Shown here: piece by piece, positions 45,042 through 57,078 of the stretch | Layout: each line of letters starts with the position of its first letter | Numbering within the stretch: position 1 is the stretch's first letter | DNA from: Turbatrix aceti | Lineage: Eukaryota > Nematoda > Chromadorea > Rhabditida > Panagrolaimidae | Reading direction: 5' to 3' | NCBI GenBank assembly: GCA_963969345.1 | Contig: OZ017769.1 | Location: forward strand, 9,241,725 to 9,305,724 | DNA: 64,000 bases | The notes under the pieces: generated by a model | The model's database searches: none | What the model was told of the DNA's origin: nothing | Seen by the model: only the letters and a program-made list of their open reading frames with translations | Made by a program: the position numbers and the translations under genes

Positions 45042-45182
45042 TTATTTACAAAAATGAATGCACAAGTTGAATGGACGTCGGGATGAAATCACCCCGATTG
45101 GAAGAACGCCCGACAAGCTACGAGCGTCAGTTTGAGTCGCGGTGATAGCGAGGAGAAAGAAGATGAAGAAGAAGAACTTCAT
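45042..45182 (-). pseudogene. Small secreted peptide gene, truncated
   Basis: A TATA box (45231-45239) and an ATG at 45182 begin MKFFFFIFFLLAITAT, the family signal peptide with Phe substitutions. After ARSLSGVLPIG the frame runs into LINE-derived sequence and stops after 46 codons, without the usual Ala/Val-rich region or terminal Gly-Arg. Probably inactive, truncated by the RTE insertion. Confidence 0.6.
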
Positions 45183-45614
45183 GGTAGATCAGGCTGCTCC
45201 AAGTGACATGTTTTTCACAGAGCCGAACTTGTATTTATACCCTTTGAATTCTGCATATCAAATTTTTAATGCATGTCAAGTAGGCTGTTTTGATCCGAAA
45301 AAATAAATTTTGTTTGAATAAAGGGCGAAGTTTTGTAAGCTCTCACTTTTCGAATGAAATTTTTTTCTTTGGGTTACAAAATTCTGAATTTCGCGTTGGC
45401 GTAATCATCAAAATTCACTATTCAGGGGTGTGGAGTTTCAGAAATTCTGCAAAATAATTTTTTAATGCATAACAAGTAGTAGGCCTTAAAAAACTTAATT
45501 CTATGGTTAATATTGTTGACAACACTTAAAATTACGTATTTGTCGTTAAACCAACATTCCAAAAATCAAAACATTTTTGGAGCTTTCGATCCCAAAGAAA
45601 CTTTTGAAACTGTA

Positions 45615-45877
45615 TTAAGAGGGACTCTGCGAGCGGATTTAGGATCGACGACCCCGTGATTTTACAACCGGGGTCGTTGAAGCATGTTGAAAATTTGACG
45701 TCGAAAACTTCCAGAAGCCGTATCTCCAGAATCCGGCTTCTGGAATTATTTTTATATTTATTTCTGTTCCTCCCCCCCGGCCACCTGTAACTTTGGCACA
45801 AAACATTTGGGGGTTGTAAAATCACGGGGTCGCGCTTTTCACCTTGTTCCTAAATCGGCTCACAGAGTGCGTCTTAA
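45615..45877. mobile_element. MITE flanked by TTAA, piggyBac-like
   Basis: The 255-bp element (45619-45873) has ends GACTCTGCGAGCGGATTTAG and an inverse CACTCTGTGAGCCGATTTAG that agree at most positions, plus inner GACCCCGTGATTTTACAACC on both arms. It is flanked by TTAA. The related sequence at 1-218 lacks the element: ACTGTAGTAAAAGC is the filled-out empty site apart from one base. TTAA duplication is the mark of piggyBac-type transposition. Confidence 0.8.
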
Positions 45878-45954
45878 AAGCAGTGGATTTGCTGACCAAG
45901 GCATAGTATACACAAATATTCAAACCATGCCTGCATCATGTTCTGATTCATGCC

Positions 45955-46215
45955 TGCATCTTGTCATCGTTGTTGTATGGCAGTGAAACCTAGGCGCTGC
46001 AAGAAACGGCAAAAAAAATTACCGCAAGATCTACGTTGCGCAATGCTCAACACCAACAAACTCCTCAACAGAATTATCCGACAAAGTACAAAGCTCAAAG
46101 GCTGGGTGAAGGAAGCGGAACGACGGAATGGATCTATGCGCTCCTGGAGGCAGACAAAAACAGATGGACCCGACGACTGACCTTGTGGATACCAGAAGGA
46201 AAACGAATACAAAAA
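45955..46215 (+). pseudogene. RTE-type reverse-transcriptase C-terminal fragment
   Basis: Plus-strand frames contain CAMLNTNKLLNRIIRQSTKL, GWVKEAERRN and RWTRRLTLWIPEGKR, resembling the C-terminal end of RTE-clade polymerases (R...RI..R..K...W...A.RR...W...RR...W.P). The frame shifts at least once. The homologous minus-strand fragment at 56575-56965 is longer. Confidence 0.6.
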
Positions 46216-46425
46216 ATAGTTTTTTTGCATACTTATTTCGAGTCACAATTAAAGTAAAGCAGGTGAAAAGGCTGTCTAGCTTTCTGATTTCCCAGACTGC
46301 AACACCAGGTGAAATTTATGGGAATTTAATGAATAGTATCTTGTCTAGCTGTTTGATAACTTTTTACCGTAGATACACGAAACTTATATATTTCTATTTG
46401 GTAGATTGTGTTCTCGAAAACAAAA

Positions 46426-48130
46426 ATGAGAGCACTGATATGTCATTTATTGCTTCAAACTGTTTTATTCCAGTTTGTTCAAGGCGTTTTGGCTTGTCCT
46501 CTAAAGTTCAACTTTAATGCCACCATTGACAACGTTTCCAAGTGCTACGCTAACGTTAAAATGCCTGGCAAGCGTCTAGATGAGTGCGAATATCCCGGAG
46601 AGTGCAAATTCCTGCACGAAGAATCTATCCCAGTTGTTATCCAATCGGAAGTTGAAAACCAAGTTCTTTGTATGTTTTTATTGTTGATGAGTAAAATTTA
46701 GTCATGTTCTTGCAGTTGAACACTACAGAAACTACCCGCCGGCTCAGATAGGGCTGTACATGCCGTGCGTAAGCGAGACTGATGAATTCGAATGGGTAGA
46801 TGGATCTCCGCTCACCATAGATCATCTCAAATATTTTGACATCGGACCATTTGCAACGCTCGGCATTTACCAAGAAAGACCGTTCTGGCACGACAACACA
46901 GGTGTGGCTTCGAGCAGAGCCCCAAACATTCTCTGTCAAATTTTCTTGGATTCAGACAAGAACACTAACTCTTATTCGCTCAATAATACCCAGATCGCCG
47001 ACTGGGATCGCCCTGACTCTGTTGAAGAGCAGGAAATCAACGATCCAAATAAACATGAATTCTATCACTTTGGAGATGTCATTTTGTATTCCAAAAACCT
47101 GTTCAACTTTATGCAGTTTTGCGACAGAACAGTTTACGGCGTGATGACTTGCAACTCAGTGCTTATGACTGTCACTGTCTTTTTTATATTCAAAAACATG
47201 CTAACAGAACACAGCACAATGAAAACATCTTTCTTTGTTGTCTTTTCATTTGGTTGTATTTACAACATAATTGTTGCTGGCATAGAGATTGGCTTCAGTA
47301 CTATGCATGAATTTCACCCAATTATTAGCACAGTCGTTCCGATTGTTATAAAACAAAAAGCAATATTTACCGGAATTTGGTTTGTAATTATGTCCTATAA
47401 CCGATTTACAGGTATTTTTTAATACTTAAACATTTTTTTAATTTTGTTTACAGCCGTTATTCTGTGGCGTCGCATGGAAACGTTATGGAACAAATATCTA
47501 ACAACCGGCTACCTAATTTTTGCATTTTTTGTTCCATTTATCATTATGCTGCCGATGGCGATGAATTATAAGTGTCTGTTTTACTACAGCTCTGACTGTT
47601 CCAGGATAATGAACTACGTTGATGATTTTGTAATTTATACTGGTAACGTCACAGACGTCATCGCTACCGTAACATCGGCGTTTTTCTGTCTGTCGGCCGG
47701 CCTAGCTAGTAGATTTGGTAGATCAATTCTGCAGGAAGTTTCGAAACAACAACGGCAAGCTGAAAATATGCTTCTCACACAGACCACTGCGTTTTCAATA
47801 TTTTATGCAGCACAAACGTTTTTTTTATTCTTTCGTTACAGTAGAATTGTTTATATCACTTTTATATTGCAACGTTGCCTAATGTTGTTCACGGATCTTT
47901 GCCGGGAATTTGCAATTTCCTCAATGGTTGTTCCTTTTATGGCAAGCAAAATGTGGAGAAAAAAGTTATTCAAAGACATGTGGCTGACTAATTTTCTTGC
48001 CAAACCGTCTCCCAATCCTGTGAAGAGGTTTTTAAAATCGTTTCCCTTTGTAGTTTATGTTTTTTTGTTTTATGCAACAACTGTCCCTTCAGTGGCTTTC
48101 ATAATCGCGTATAACACAATTTGGTTCTAG
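46426..48130 (+). CDS. CTLD-ectodomain chemoreceptor-like GPCR, copy 2
   Basis: Exons 46426-46669, 46716-47411 and 47454-48130 give 538 residues with introns in the same phases as copy 1. Signal peptide MRALICHLLLQTVLFQFVQG; CTLD about residues 24-160 (CPLKFNFNAT, KCYANV, IGLYMPC, FEWVDGSPLT, ILCQIFLDS); linker with NDPNKHEFYHFGD; TM1 near 221-241. Further segments include FFVVFSFGCIYNIIVAGIEI, IFTGIWFVIMSYNRFT, LIFAFFVPFIIMLPMAM, and C-terminal SFPFVVYVFLFYATTVPSVA, for eight hydrophobic stretches in total. Predicted plasma-membrane receptor whose ligand would contact the lectin-like fold; the CTLD's disulphide-forming Cys are present. Copy 1 is inverted 1.9 kb away. Confidence 0.8.
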
Positions 48131-48927
48131 GAATTTATTGGGGTAAAAGGTATGTATATAGGCATGTTATCTTTTTGACATGAATGTTCTCCGCACAGCT
48201 TTTTTGCCTGCACTTCCTAGCGCCTTTCACAAATCGTACCGTGCGCCGAAAAATTAAAAAAGGCGTAAACTGAATGCAGTCGCGCAAGGCTCGTTTTTTA
48301 CATGTACATATATTATTTTTCTACAGTTTTGGTCGATCCGAACGATTTAGAACACGCTTTGTGGTCACTGATCGTAAGAAATAATTTCAATCGATTTGTG
48401 GGTGAATTAATGAGAAAAGAAAATCGAGACTCCACTGGAAAGGTAATGCCGCCGACGAACAATGTTTTGCCTTATGTCATCCCAGGACACAAAGCAATTT
48501 TTGATTGTAGCACTGCTTTTTGATTTTTGATTGTGCTGTAAAGCTTAAATAAATTGTGTTTCAAAACCTTGCTAGAACAGGCTAGCCCGTGTCATAATTT
48601 TTTAAAGGTATCAATTGACTTTGTGGAATACATTTGGAATTGAATTTTATTTCACGTGTAAAGCCATGAAACACATTAATAAAACAAATTATGTAACATT
48701 TGGTGCGAATTGGAAGATCATTTCCAATAAATTCTCGACACATATTTAAAATTAGACGGAAGAGATGAGGAAAATACTATGATTTTGTTGGAGACTCAAT
48801 AAAAGAATTTCATTGTGTACATTATTCAATCGGCTTCAATTCATTTTCACTTCTATCGTGTTCGCTGATTGCGATAATTTTGCGGCAAAGTGAAAAGTTG
48901 ACGTCATTATATTTGTTACATATAATA
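48131..48927. other. Intergenic with an orphan exon-like ORF
   Basis: Downstream of the GPCR stop, a donor-like GTATGT (48151) and the acceptor TTTTTCTACAG (to 48326) could bound a 3'UTR intron of that gene. The following ORF is listed separately. The rest is AT-rich with no gene. Confidence 0.35.
48327..48523 (+). other. Orphan terminal-exon-like ORF
   Basis: After an acceptor, 65 codons read LVDPNDLEHALWSLIVRNN...PPTNNVLPYVIPGHKA and stop; AATAAA follows at 48548. No match recognised. It may be GPCR 3'UTR, or the last exon of a lost gene. Confidence 0.3.
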
Positions 48928-50317
<1,390 letters not shown>

Positions 50318-51754
50318 TAACTGCAGTGGTATAAAATTTGAAATGCTGTTATAATTTGATAAAGAATAAAATATACCTTCAATGAAAGTTCGTAATTAAA
50401 AATCTATGTATAGATCAAGTTTTTGGACATCATTTGTTTGTCCTAACATCTAGTCTAATGATAACTCAAGGAAGGATCAGAAGGATCGCAAAATCGAAAA
50501 GGATCGTCTATCGTTTTGTTGTTTATTTTCTTTTTGCCCGTTTTTCGATTATCTTTTGCCGATCATGATTTTACCGATAGAAAATAATTATTTTTTGTTA
50601 TTATCTTTTAGAATAACCGACGATTTGCATATTATCAAAATCAAATCAAATACATATAATCGTTTTTTGACCCGCTTTCAAATTTAAAAATATTGGAATA
50701 TATAAATATAATGGGGGCCCCTTCGGGGCCCCATATAATTTGTTTTGCGCTTTTATAAAATATAAGTAATAATGTTGCTTTTCAATATCGCGCATCTTTC
50801 GCCATCGCCTAATAAATCCTCGCCCGCTGCAACCGCTTATTGACCCGTTTCAAAGCATAACACCAAACACAAAAAAATATTCAAAGAATATGTACTAACA
50901 CTAACACTGGGGGCTAGGAAAAATAGCAATTCAACAAAAATCATAAAATTATGATACATAAATCAAAATTAATAACAACAATCACTTGTTTTGCCATCTT
51001 TCGCCATCACCCAATCGCCCACTGTCACCGCCGTTGCGGTTCTCTCGACTGATGGCATGTGCGGCGCCGTCCGTCTCTGCACCCGCTGTCTGGTCCGCCC
51101 ACTCACCATGGATTTCATTTTCTGAGAGATCAAAAAATTGAATTATTCAAATTAATTTTTAAAAAGTTGAAAAAATGTTTTTCATACTCAGCAAAAAATG
51201 GCAATGCTATTGATATCACATTTGCCCCTACCCCAGTTACTGGCACAAATTATTTTTTTGTAAACCAAAAATTCAAATTTGTTCATGTTTGATTTTTGAT
51301 CGTCAAATGACCCATCATTCTGATTGCCTATTTCCGAGAAATTCAAAAATATTTTTTTCAACATTTTTAAAATTAATTTAACAGAATCGTTTTTTTGTCT
51401 TACGCAATCGCAATCGTCTCCTCGCTCGCTCGCTCACACTCACCCACTTGACCCTGCGCCGCGCGCTCTCCCCTCCTCCCTCCATCGCGCTTTCGCCATT
51501 GACAATTTTGACAATTATGATAAAGCGCGCATTATCTTTTTCAAATCAATGGCTCCGGACCTAATGGCCCGTCAAACCGTTTACAGCGTAAAATTTGGAT
51601 TTTATCGAATATACATACCGTAAAATTAAAATTGTGTCTTTGCACAAACAACAACAGAAAAATGGTGAAAATAAATTTAAAAAACAAAGATCTGAAAAAG
51701 GCAGCGAAAAAATTCTTTAGTTTTCTTTGTCCAAAATTTGCAGTGAAAGTTTAT
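50318..51754. other. Intergenic, 1.4 kb
   Basis: Contains an RTE tail fragment at 50440-50470 (AACATCTAGTCTAATGATAA), and a perfect 8-bp GC hairpin GGGGCCCCTTCGGGGCCCC at 50714-50732. Imperfect internal duplication is visible: GCATCTTTCGCCATCGCC at 50791 and CCATCTTTCGCCATCACC at 50995. No gene. Confidence 0.4.
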
Positions 51755-51795
51755 TTATTTATTTATTTACTTATATATTTATTTACTGTCCTTTC
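51755..51795 (-). repeat. RTE-like 3' tail truncating a DUF1647 copy
   Basis: Minus strand: GACTTTAC then TAACCATTGAGAAAGGACAG and TAAATAAATA. Copy 3 continues with GAAAGGCACGCC at the same point, so the gene end has been replaced by a LINE tail. Confidence 0.55.
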
Positions 51796-52440
51796 TCAAT
51801 GGTTAGTAAAGTCTGCGTTGCTTTGGCTACACTTGGCCAGAAGAATGGCGAGAGCCGACTGATCGTAGCGATGACAGTTGGCGTAGAGATTGGGTTCAAA
51901 GTTTTCAGACTTGCACAACAGCCGGGCTCCCTTTGGCGCCATGCATTTCTCATCGAGAGCACACCTGACCCAGTTTTTGAGAATTTTTGAGAATACCGGC
52001 GTGTCGGTGGCAATGAAGTTACTGGCGCCATACATGCTTCTGTTGCGTGCCTCGTCCTTGGAGTAGTTGAAGTAAGCCAGCATGCTGGGGTGCGTTGCCG
52101 AGTAGATGCTGTGCCCAGTGGCTTCAAAAGTGCGGATACCACACCTGGAGTACTTGACCAGCATTTCGGATATCAGTTCCTAAAACATTGGGTTATGTCT
52201 GCCAAATGGGGATTACGGTACGTATATGGATGCGTTGGGTAGTTTTTTCGGTTTGAAAACGATGGAGCTGTCGAGGCAGAAAACAGTGCTTGCTTCTCTG
52301 AGCATTTCGTCAACGATGAGCGGTTTCCACCGGTAGGTATGCAAGTTTTTGACAAAAACCGGGTACGCACTGAAGTTGAAGTTTCGTACATCGACGAAGG
52401 GACATAATTCTTTGTATTTGGATACGACCCGAGGCCGCAC
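51796..52440 (-). pseudogene. DUF1647-like copy 2, truncated at both ends
   Basis: Exons 52222-52440 and 51796-52179 (minus) closely match copy 3 at 59849-60884 (RYDQSALAILLAKCSQS, SIYSATHPSMLAYFNYSKD). The first third is missing; homology starts at ACGTGCGGCCTC. The 3' end stops inside an RTE tail after NADFTNH. The remaining frame is open, including a 42-nt intron as in copy 3. Likely a recent, nonfunctional inverted duplicate. Confidence 0.7.
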
Positions 52441-52975
52441 GTTTCAGGACTGCACCAATGTCTAACTTGTCGAATAGTATCAAGTCGGTGTTCTGTGGGA
52501 CGTCTCCTCGTCTCAAGCCGTAGAGGTATACGTAACCGTTCCATAAGATGCCTTTGTTGGCTATGAATTGAGGGGATACCGACACTACGAAAATCCAAAA
52601 ATTGAACAAGATAAAACAGAATGGATTACTTTTAATAATTACTTTGAGTTTCTCAGTCCGCCAATTCCGGGGGTCAACGTCAGCTGGAGGCATTGGCGGG
52701 TTTGACAAAACCAGACGCCAGAATTTCTGGATGTCGTCGTCACTACGGGGTCCACATGAAGCCGCTCGCACTGCAGCTTACCTCCCGCAACTTGCTTGAT
52801 GTCATTGAAGACGGCCCGGTAATCTTCTGTAGACTTCCCCTTCATCAGAGCAAACGCTACGGGTATCCACTCTCCTGTGATTAAAATTTTTTATTGTCAA
52901 TATGTCAAGAAAAATGCAATATGCACTCACTGGTTCTTGTTTCGCGAAGGATTTCGATAAGGGCATGAACTACTA
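52441..52975 (-). pseudogene. MULE-like transposase fragment, low certainty
   Basis: Minus-strand pieces read WIPVAFALMKGKSTEDYRAV (a MULE-type word: PVAFAL, GK, Y) and, in another frame, DDDIQKFWRLVLSNP. Intron-like GT/AG boundaries separate some pieces. The parts are not in one frame. Probably a decayed Mutator-like element next to the truncated gene. Confidence 0.35.
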
Positions 52976-53300
52976 TATTTATATGGACAATTTTTTTACA
53001 AATACGTTGCCATTTTTTTACAAAATTTCTTTTATTTTTTACATTTTGAAGTGCACTCAAAACATTTCTCAGCAAATTCAAAGGGTTCTCAGCAAGATCT
53101 GTGATTTCCCATGACGCAATTTAGGAATTCTATAAAATATCACAAGCGCTAACGCAATGTTTCTCATCAAAACACTTAAATTTCCGCAAAGGCTTTCAAA
53201 AATCCATCATCTACCGGGAATAAAAATTTCTGCGGCAGAAATTTTTGGATATTAATACAAGCTTCGCGTTCACAATTTCATTGGATTCACTCGTTCTACA

Positions 53301-53552
53301 ATGAAGTTCCTTCTCGCTCTCTTCCTTCTCCTCGCCATCACCGCGACTGAAGCTGCAAATCAAAATAAAACTGCTGAATCTGTTCTTGCTCCTCCCTCAA
53401 CTACGCCGGCCGACGGTCTTTTACAAGATGCTTCTAATCTTGGAAGCGATGTTGTAAAAATTGTCGGAGACGTTGGAAGCGCTATTGCCGGTGTCGCTGG
53501 TGGAGTTGTGAATGAGATCAGCAGCGTTTTTAGTGGGATAATTGGACGCTAA
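53301..53552 (+). CDS. Small secreted peptide precursor, family member 2
   Basis: Intronless, 83 residues. The signal peptide is the family 18-mer. No KR is present after it; instead a Thr/Pro-rich spacer (ESVLAPPSTTPADG), then a Gly/Val/Ala/Ser-rich segment (SAIAGVAGGVVNEISSVF) ending IIGR. The mature part shares almost nothing with members 1 and 3 beyond composition and the terminal Gly-Arg. A TATA-like TATTAATAC lies about 45 nt upstream. Function unknown. Confidence 0.7.
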   Translation: MKFLLALFLLLAITATEAANQNKTAESVLAPPSTTPADGLLQDASNLGSDVVKIVGDVGSAIAGVAGGVVNEISSVFSGIIGR

Positions 53553-53689
53553 AATTGTCTTTGATTGATTCGTGATAAAAATAAATGAAATACAATTGCA
53601 AATTTTGTTCTAGGGAAGGAAAACTTGCAAAACAAAATTCCAGAGACTACGACGGGTACAGAGTGCCGAAATCACCTAGGAGATTGCAT

Positions 53690-53760
53690 TCCGGGAGAAA
53701 ATCTCCGGAGATTCTCCCAAAATCTCCGGAGATTCTCCTAAAATCTCCAGGGAGACCCAG
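53690..53760. repeat. GGAGATT palindromic repeat
   Basis: Repeated CTCCGGAGATTCTCC units, self-complementary. The same motif family recurs at 56440-56510 beyond the LTR element, so the LTR element probably inserted into one such repeat. Confidence 0.5.
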
Positions 53761-53799
53761 CTTGCCAAAAAGCATCCAAAAATGTTTTTTTTGTTTTAA

Positions 53800-56180
53800 T
53801 GTGTACCCGGTTCCTCTCTAAGGCTCCCTACTTAACTCCTCTAACAACAATACCAACAATCACAATATCACAATACAACAATCAAATTTATTCAGCAAAA
53901 TCACACAAATTACAACAAGCAACCGGGGGACTTGGCCCTAGACAGTGGTTGGTGAAACCCCGTGTCTTAGGCTCTTATATAAAAATGCTAATGGGGCGTT
54001 GCTTGCTTCCGGATACTGTGGCAGGGAGATAGACAAAGAGGGAGAACAAGGTGTTGATCGCGTCCGCGGGCGCAAGTCATTTGTCTAACGACTTGCTAGC
54101 TCGCGCGGCTGGCCCCTCGCGCCAAAGGTTGGAGCGCGGGTTGCAACACTTCTTTGTCTTCCTCTTTTGCCTTACGCCGCGGATACAACACCCCTCCCCC
54201 TTTCGGGAGAAGTTTGAAGCCAATTCGGCCTCAAGCGGCGTGTGGTAGGTACAAAAGGTTTGAAATGGTATCCGGATTGCAGTGGCAACTATTGGGAAAA
54301 AGGGGCAACTACTTGAATTACGCGGTGCTCGTTTTGGAGAGAAAAAAGGGAAACAACAAAAACTCAACGCGGAGGTTGAAGCTCGACCCTGGTGTTGTGG
54401 GGAGCGGTGAGGTGTCGTCGCCGGAGAATCAGGGCATCGACGTGGTGCAAGCGTATGCGTGTCGCTTGCGGGCCTTCATGTCGTCGCGGTGGGCTCGGTG
54501 TGTCTTGTCGCTGTCATCGTCCTTAATATGGAAGATGAAGCTTCCGTCGTTGCCAGTAACGTGACCGGCAATCCAGACGTTCCTGAGCGGGTCACGACGC
54601 CAGACTTCGTCGCCAATTTGGAATGGCAGTTCCTCGTCTTTCACCTGATTGTATTGGTCAAAAGAGTTTGCAGCAACATGTTCGGCAGCACGGCTCGGAA
54701 AGCGGTGCTTCAAAGCGTTCAAGGTGGCGTTGTAGTTTTCACTGACTGCAGGATCCAAAGCATTGTAGGCCAATAGGGCAACACCTTCCATTTTGGAAAC
54801 AAGGTAGGCAAGCCGTTGTTCGTCACGCATCTTGAAGGGAAATCTGGCAACTGTGAGTTCAAATTTGCGGAGCCAGTCGGAGAATGTTTGTGTTGGCATA
54901 CCATTGAACATTGGACATACTTCCGTCATTGAATTCGTGGCTATCATCAGCATAGCAGCGTGCTTTGGAGGGTCGTCGGCAATGTCGTCGAAGGGTTCGT
55001 CAATATCACCCCCCAGGTGACAAGTGTCAAAGTATGACATCGAATTCGTTGTCCCAAACATGACGTTCGTAGTGTGGTACTCCGTTGAGCTCGACTGGGG
55101 AGCGCTTTGCATAGACAGGGCTCGTAGTTGCTCGATTGCCTGAGCAGTGGGATCAAGCATGGCCTGGGATTTCATCGGAGCACAAAATTTATCCCGGCGA
55201 ATTAGCGTAGGGGGTTTCGGTTTTGAGTCTAGATTTAGTTCGTTAATTTTCGTCTCCAGTTTACGGATTTCGTCACGCAGCTCATCAAGCTGTTTCGTAT
55301 CGTTGCACGCCTTCGTAGTTAGTTCGGTCAATGCCGTCAATCGTATCGTAGTTTTCTCGTGATCCGTCGTTTGCTTCGTAAAAGCCGTTCCAAGAAGCTT
55401 CTTCAATTCATCGTACTTGTCTGTGTCGCCGTGCACAGCATCACCAATCTTCTCTGTGAGCGCAATGTTCACCTTCTCTTCAATATCATCTGCTTGTCGA
55501 TCCTTGAGGGTCTGAATGTCCTCCTTTACTTCCTTGATCGCGGTTTCCAAATTATTTATCGATAACAACGTGCTCTTTTCGAACACCATCAGCGTTTTGA
55601 CTAGCTGCTCGACGGTGTGGCAGTTTTCGAATAGGGATGGCATTTTCGAGTACGTATGCCGAGAGTTTGTCATCAAAAGACGTTACACAAAATAAAATAT
55701 CACACAATAGATAATAGGGCAGGGGCAATTTTTCCGGAAAAATGGGGGGGAGGCAGGGGGTGCCTTTAGAGCGGGAGTGGCACCAGTAATGTGTACCCGG
55801 TTCCTCTCTAAGGCTCCCTACTTAACTCCTCTAACAACAATACCAACAATCACAATATCACAATACAACAATCAAATTTATTCAGCAAAATCACACAAAT
55901 TACAACAAGCAACCGGGGGACTTGGCCCTAGACAGTGGTTGGTGAAACCCCGTGTCTTAGGCTCTTATATAAAAATGCTAATGGGGCGTTGCTTGCTTCC
56001 GGATACTGTGGCAGGGAGATAGACAAAGAGGGAGAACAAGGTGTTGATCGCGTCCGCGGGCGCAAGTCATTTGTCTAACGACTTGCTAGCTCGCGCGGCT
56101 GGCCCCTCGCGCCAAAGGTTGGAGCGCGGGTTGCAACACTTCTTTGTCTTCCTCTTTTGCCTTACGCCGCGGATACAACA
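53800..56180 (-). mobile_element. LTR retrotransposon, internally deleted, near-identical LTRs
   Basis: LTRs 53800-54190 and 55790-56180 (391 bp) look identical, with TG...CA ends. Minus orientation: primer-binding-site-like TGGTGCCACTCCCGC follows the 5' LTR by 4 nt, and the polypurine tract AAAGGGGGAGGGG abuts the 3' LTR. The 1.6-kb interior carries one ORF (54429-55673). Flanks TGTTTTAA and TGTTTAAA are similar but not an exact duplication. No reverse transcriptase, so mobility would need a helper. Confidence 0.9.
54429..55673 (-). CDS. Gag joined in frame to an integrase-tail-like segment
   Basis: A 414-residue ORF. N-terminal coiled-coil (about residues 20-140; EVKEDIQTLKDRQADD); Gag core around 235-330 with TFSDWLRKFELTVARFPF and MEGVALLAYNALDPAV; then, from about residue 346, PFQIGDEVWRRDP...WIAGHVTGNDGSF and DKTHRAHRDDMKAR, which resembles the C-terminal beta-barrel tail of Gypsy-type integrases. 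Protease, RT, RNase H and the integrase core are absent. The junction lies near residues 335-346. The deletion kept the frame, and no stop codons have accumulated. Confidence 0.75.
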   Translation of the reverse strand: MTNSRHTYSKMPSLFENCHTVEQLVKTLMVFEKSTLLSINNLETAIKEVKEDIQTLKDRQADDIEEKVNIALTEKIGDAVHGDTDKYDELKKLLGTAFTKQTTDHEKTTIRLTALTELTTKACNDTKQLDELRDEIRKLETKINELNLDSKPKPPTLIRRDKFCAPMKSQAMLDPTAQAIEQLRALSMQSAPQSSSTEYHTTNVMFGTTNSMSYFDTCHLGGDIDEPFDDIADDPPKHAAMLMIATNSMTEVCPMFNGMPTQTFSDWLRKFELTVARFPFKMRDEQRLAYLVSKMEGVALLAYNALDPAVSENYNATLNALKHRFPSRAAEHVAANSFDQYNQVKDEELPFQIGDEVWRRDPLRNVWIAGHVTGNDGSFIFHIKDDDSDKTHRAHRDDMKARKRHAYACTTSMP

Positions 56181-56214
56181 TGTTTAAAAAAAATTAATTA
56201 ATTACATAAAAATC

Positions 56215-56310
56215 AAAAAACGCCTACGTGGACGTCATTTGTGCCTCCTAACATCTGGTCTAATGATAACTAACCACTGAGTAATGGTGAAATAAATAAA
56301 TAAATAAAAT
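56215..56310 (+). repeat. RTE-type LINE 3' end with TAAA tail
   Basis: Reads GCCTACGTGGACGTCATTTG, then GCCTCCTAACATCTGG, the TGATAACTAACCACTGAG block and (AAAT)n. Joined to the 56600 fragment's sense frame it would end ORF2 with ...DVICAS and a stop, about 50 nt before the tail. Confidence 0.7.
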
Positions 56311-56574
56311 AAAAATCAAAACAGACAGTTCTGTTCTGTGTCCACACATTGCTAACGCATTTCTGTTTACAGCAATTTAAAACAACACGGATTTTTCATT
56401 ATTTGTTTTATTATTTCCCGTATAATCATTTTTAAATCTCCCGGGAGAATTTTTTTGCCAGGAAATATCGCCGGAGATTCATCGGAGAAATTCTCCCAGG
56501 AGAATTACGAGATTATTATAGATGTTTTTGAGATTTTGGCCTTTATAAATAAAATAAAATTTAGCAATTTGGAT

Positions 56575-56965
56575 TTAAAATTACGGGGGGAGGACAAATG
56601 ATATCCCCGTAGGCGAAAATGTCTCGATTCATTTTGGTCGCGATTCCTTCTGCCCATCGTTGCTGTAGTCTGTGTGCGTCTTGTTGAGCGAATCGGCTCA
56701 GTCAGCGTAGGAAGCCAATGAGTATCCACAAGGTCAGTCGTCGGGCCTATCTGTTTTCGTTTGCCTCCAGGAGCTTTCGCACATAGGTCCATTTTCGTCG
56801 TTCCGCTTCCTTCGCCCAGTATTTGAGCTTCGTTCTTCGTTGGATGATTTTGTTGCGGACTTTGTCAGACCGTCGCAGCCCGAGGATGGCTCGTTCGACT
56901 CGGTGTTGAGCATTGCGCAACGTAGATTGTATTAAGGTTTCTGTAGTCCTAATATTTATTATATT
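56575..56965 (-). pseudogene. RTE-type LINE ORF2 C-terminus
   Basis: Minus-strand translation contains VERAILGLRRSDKVRNKII, KYWAKEAERRKWTYVRKLL, an in-frame stop, ARRLTLWI, then QQRWAEGIATKMNRDIFAYG. The first words match the closing region of RTE-clade ORF2 proteins. Two or more stops show it is dead. Best-preserved LINE fragment in the window. Confidence 0.65.
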
Positions 56966-57078
56966 TCTGTAGTCCTAGTGTTCTCATTTTTTCATTCCGA
57001 AATTTCATCCTCTTGTACGACATTTGTGAATGTACTTCATTTATTTTCATCGCTCGAATCAATCAAAAAAACAGAATT

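Larger units (their letters stand above)
44495..46425. other. Spacer between the inverted GPCR genes
   Basis: Both GPCR promoters must lie here, at opposite ends. Between them sit an RTE tail, a truncated peptide gene, a TTAA-flanked MITE and an RT fragment. None of this material is itself inverted, so insertions post-date or accompanied the duplication. Confidence 0.5.

Noticed and set aside
50714..50732. GGGGCCCCTTCGGGGCCCC hairpin as a terminator
   Set aside because: Intrinsic terminators are bacterial; no gene ends here and no U-tract follows.
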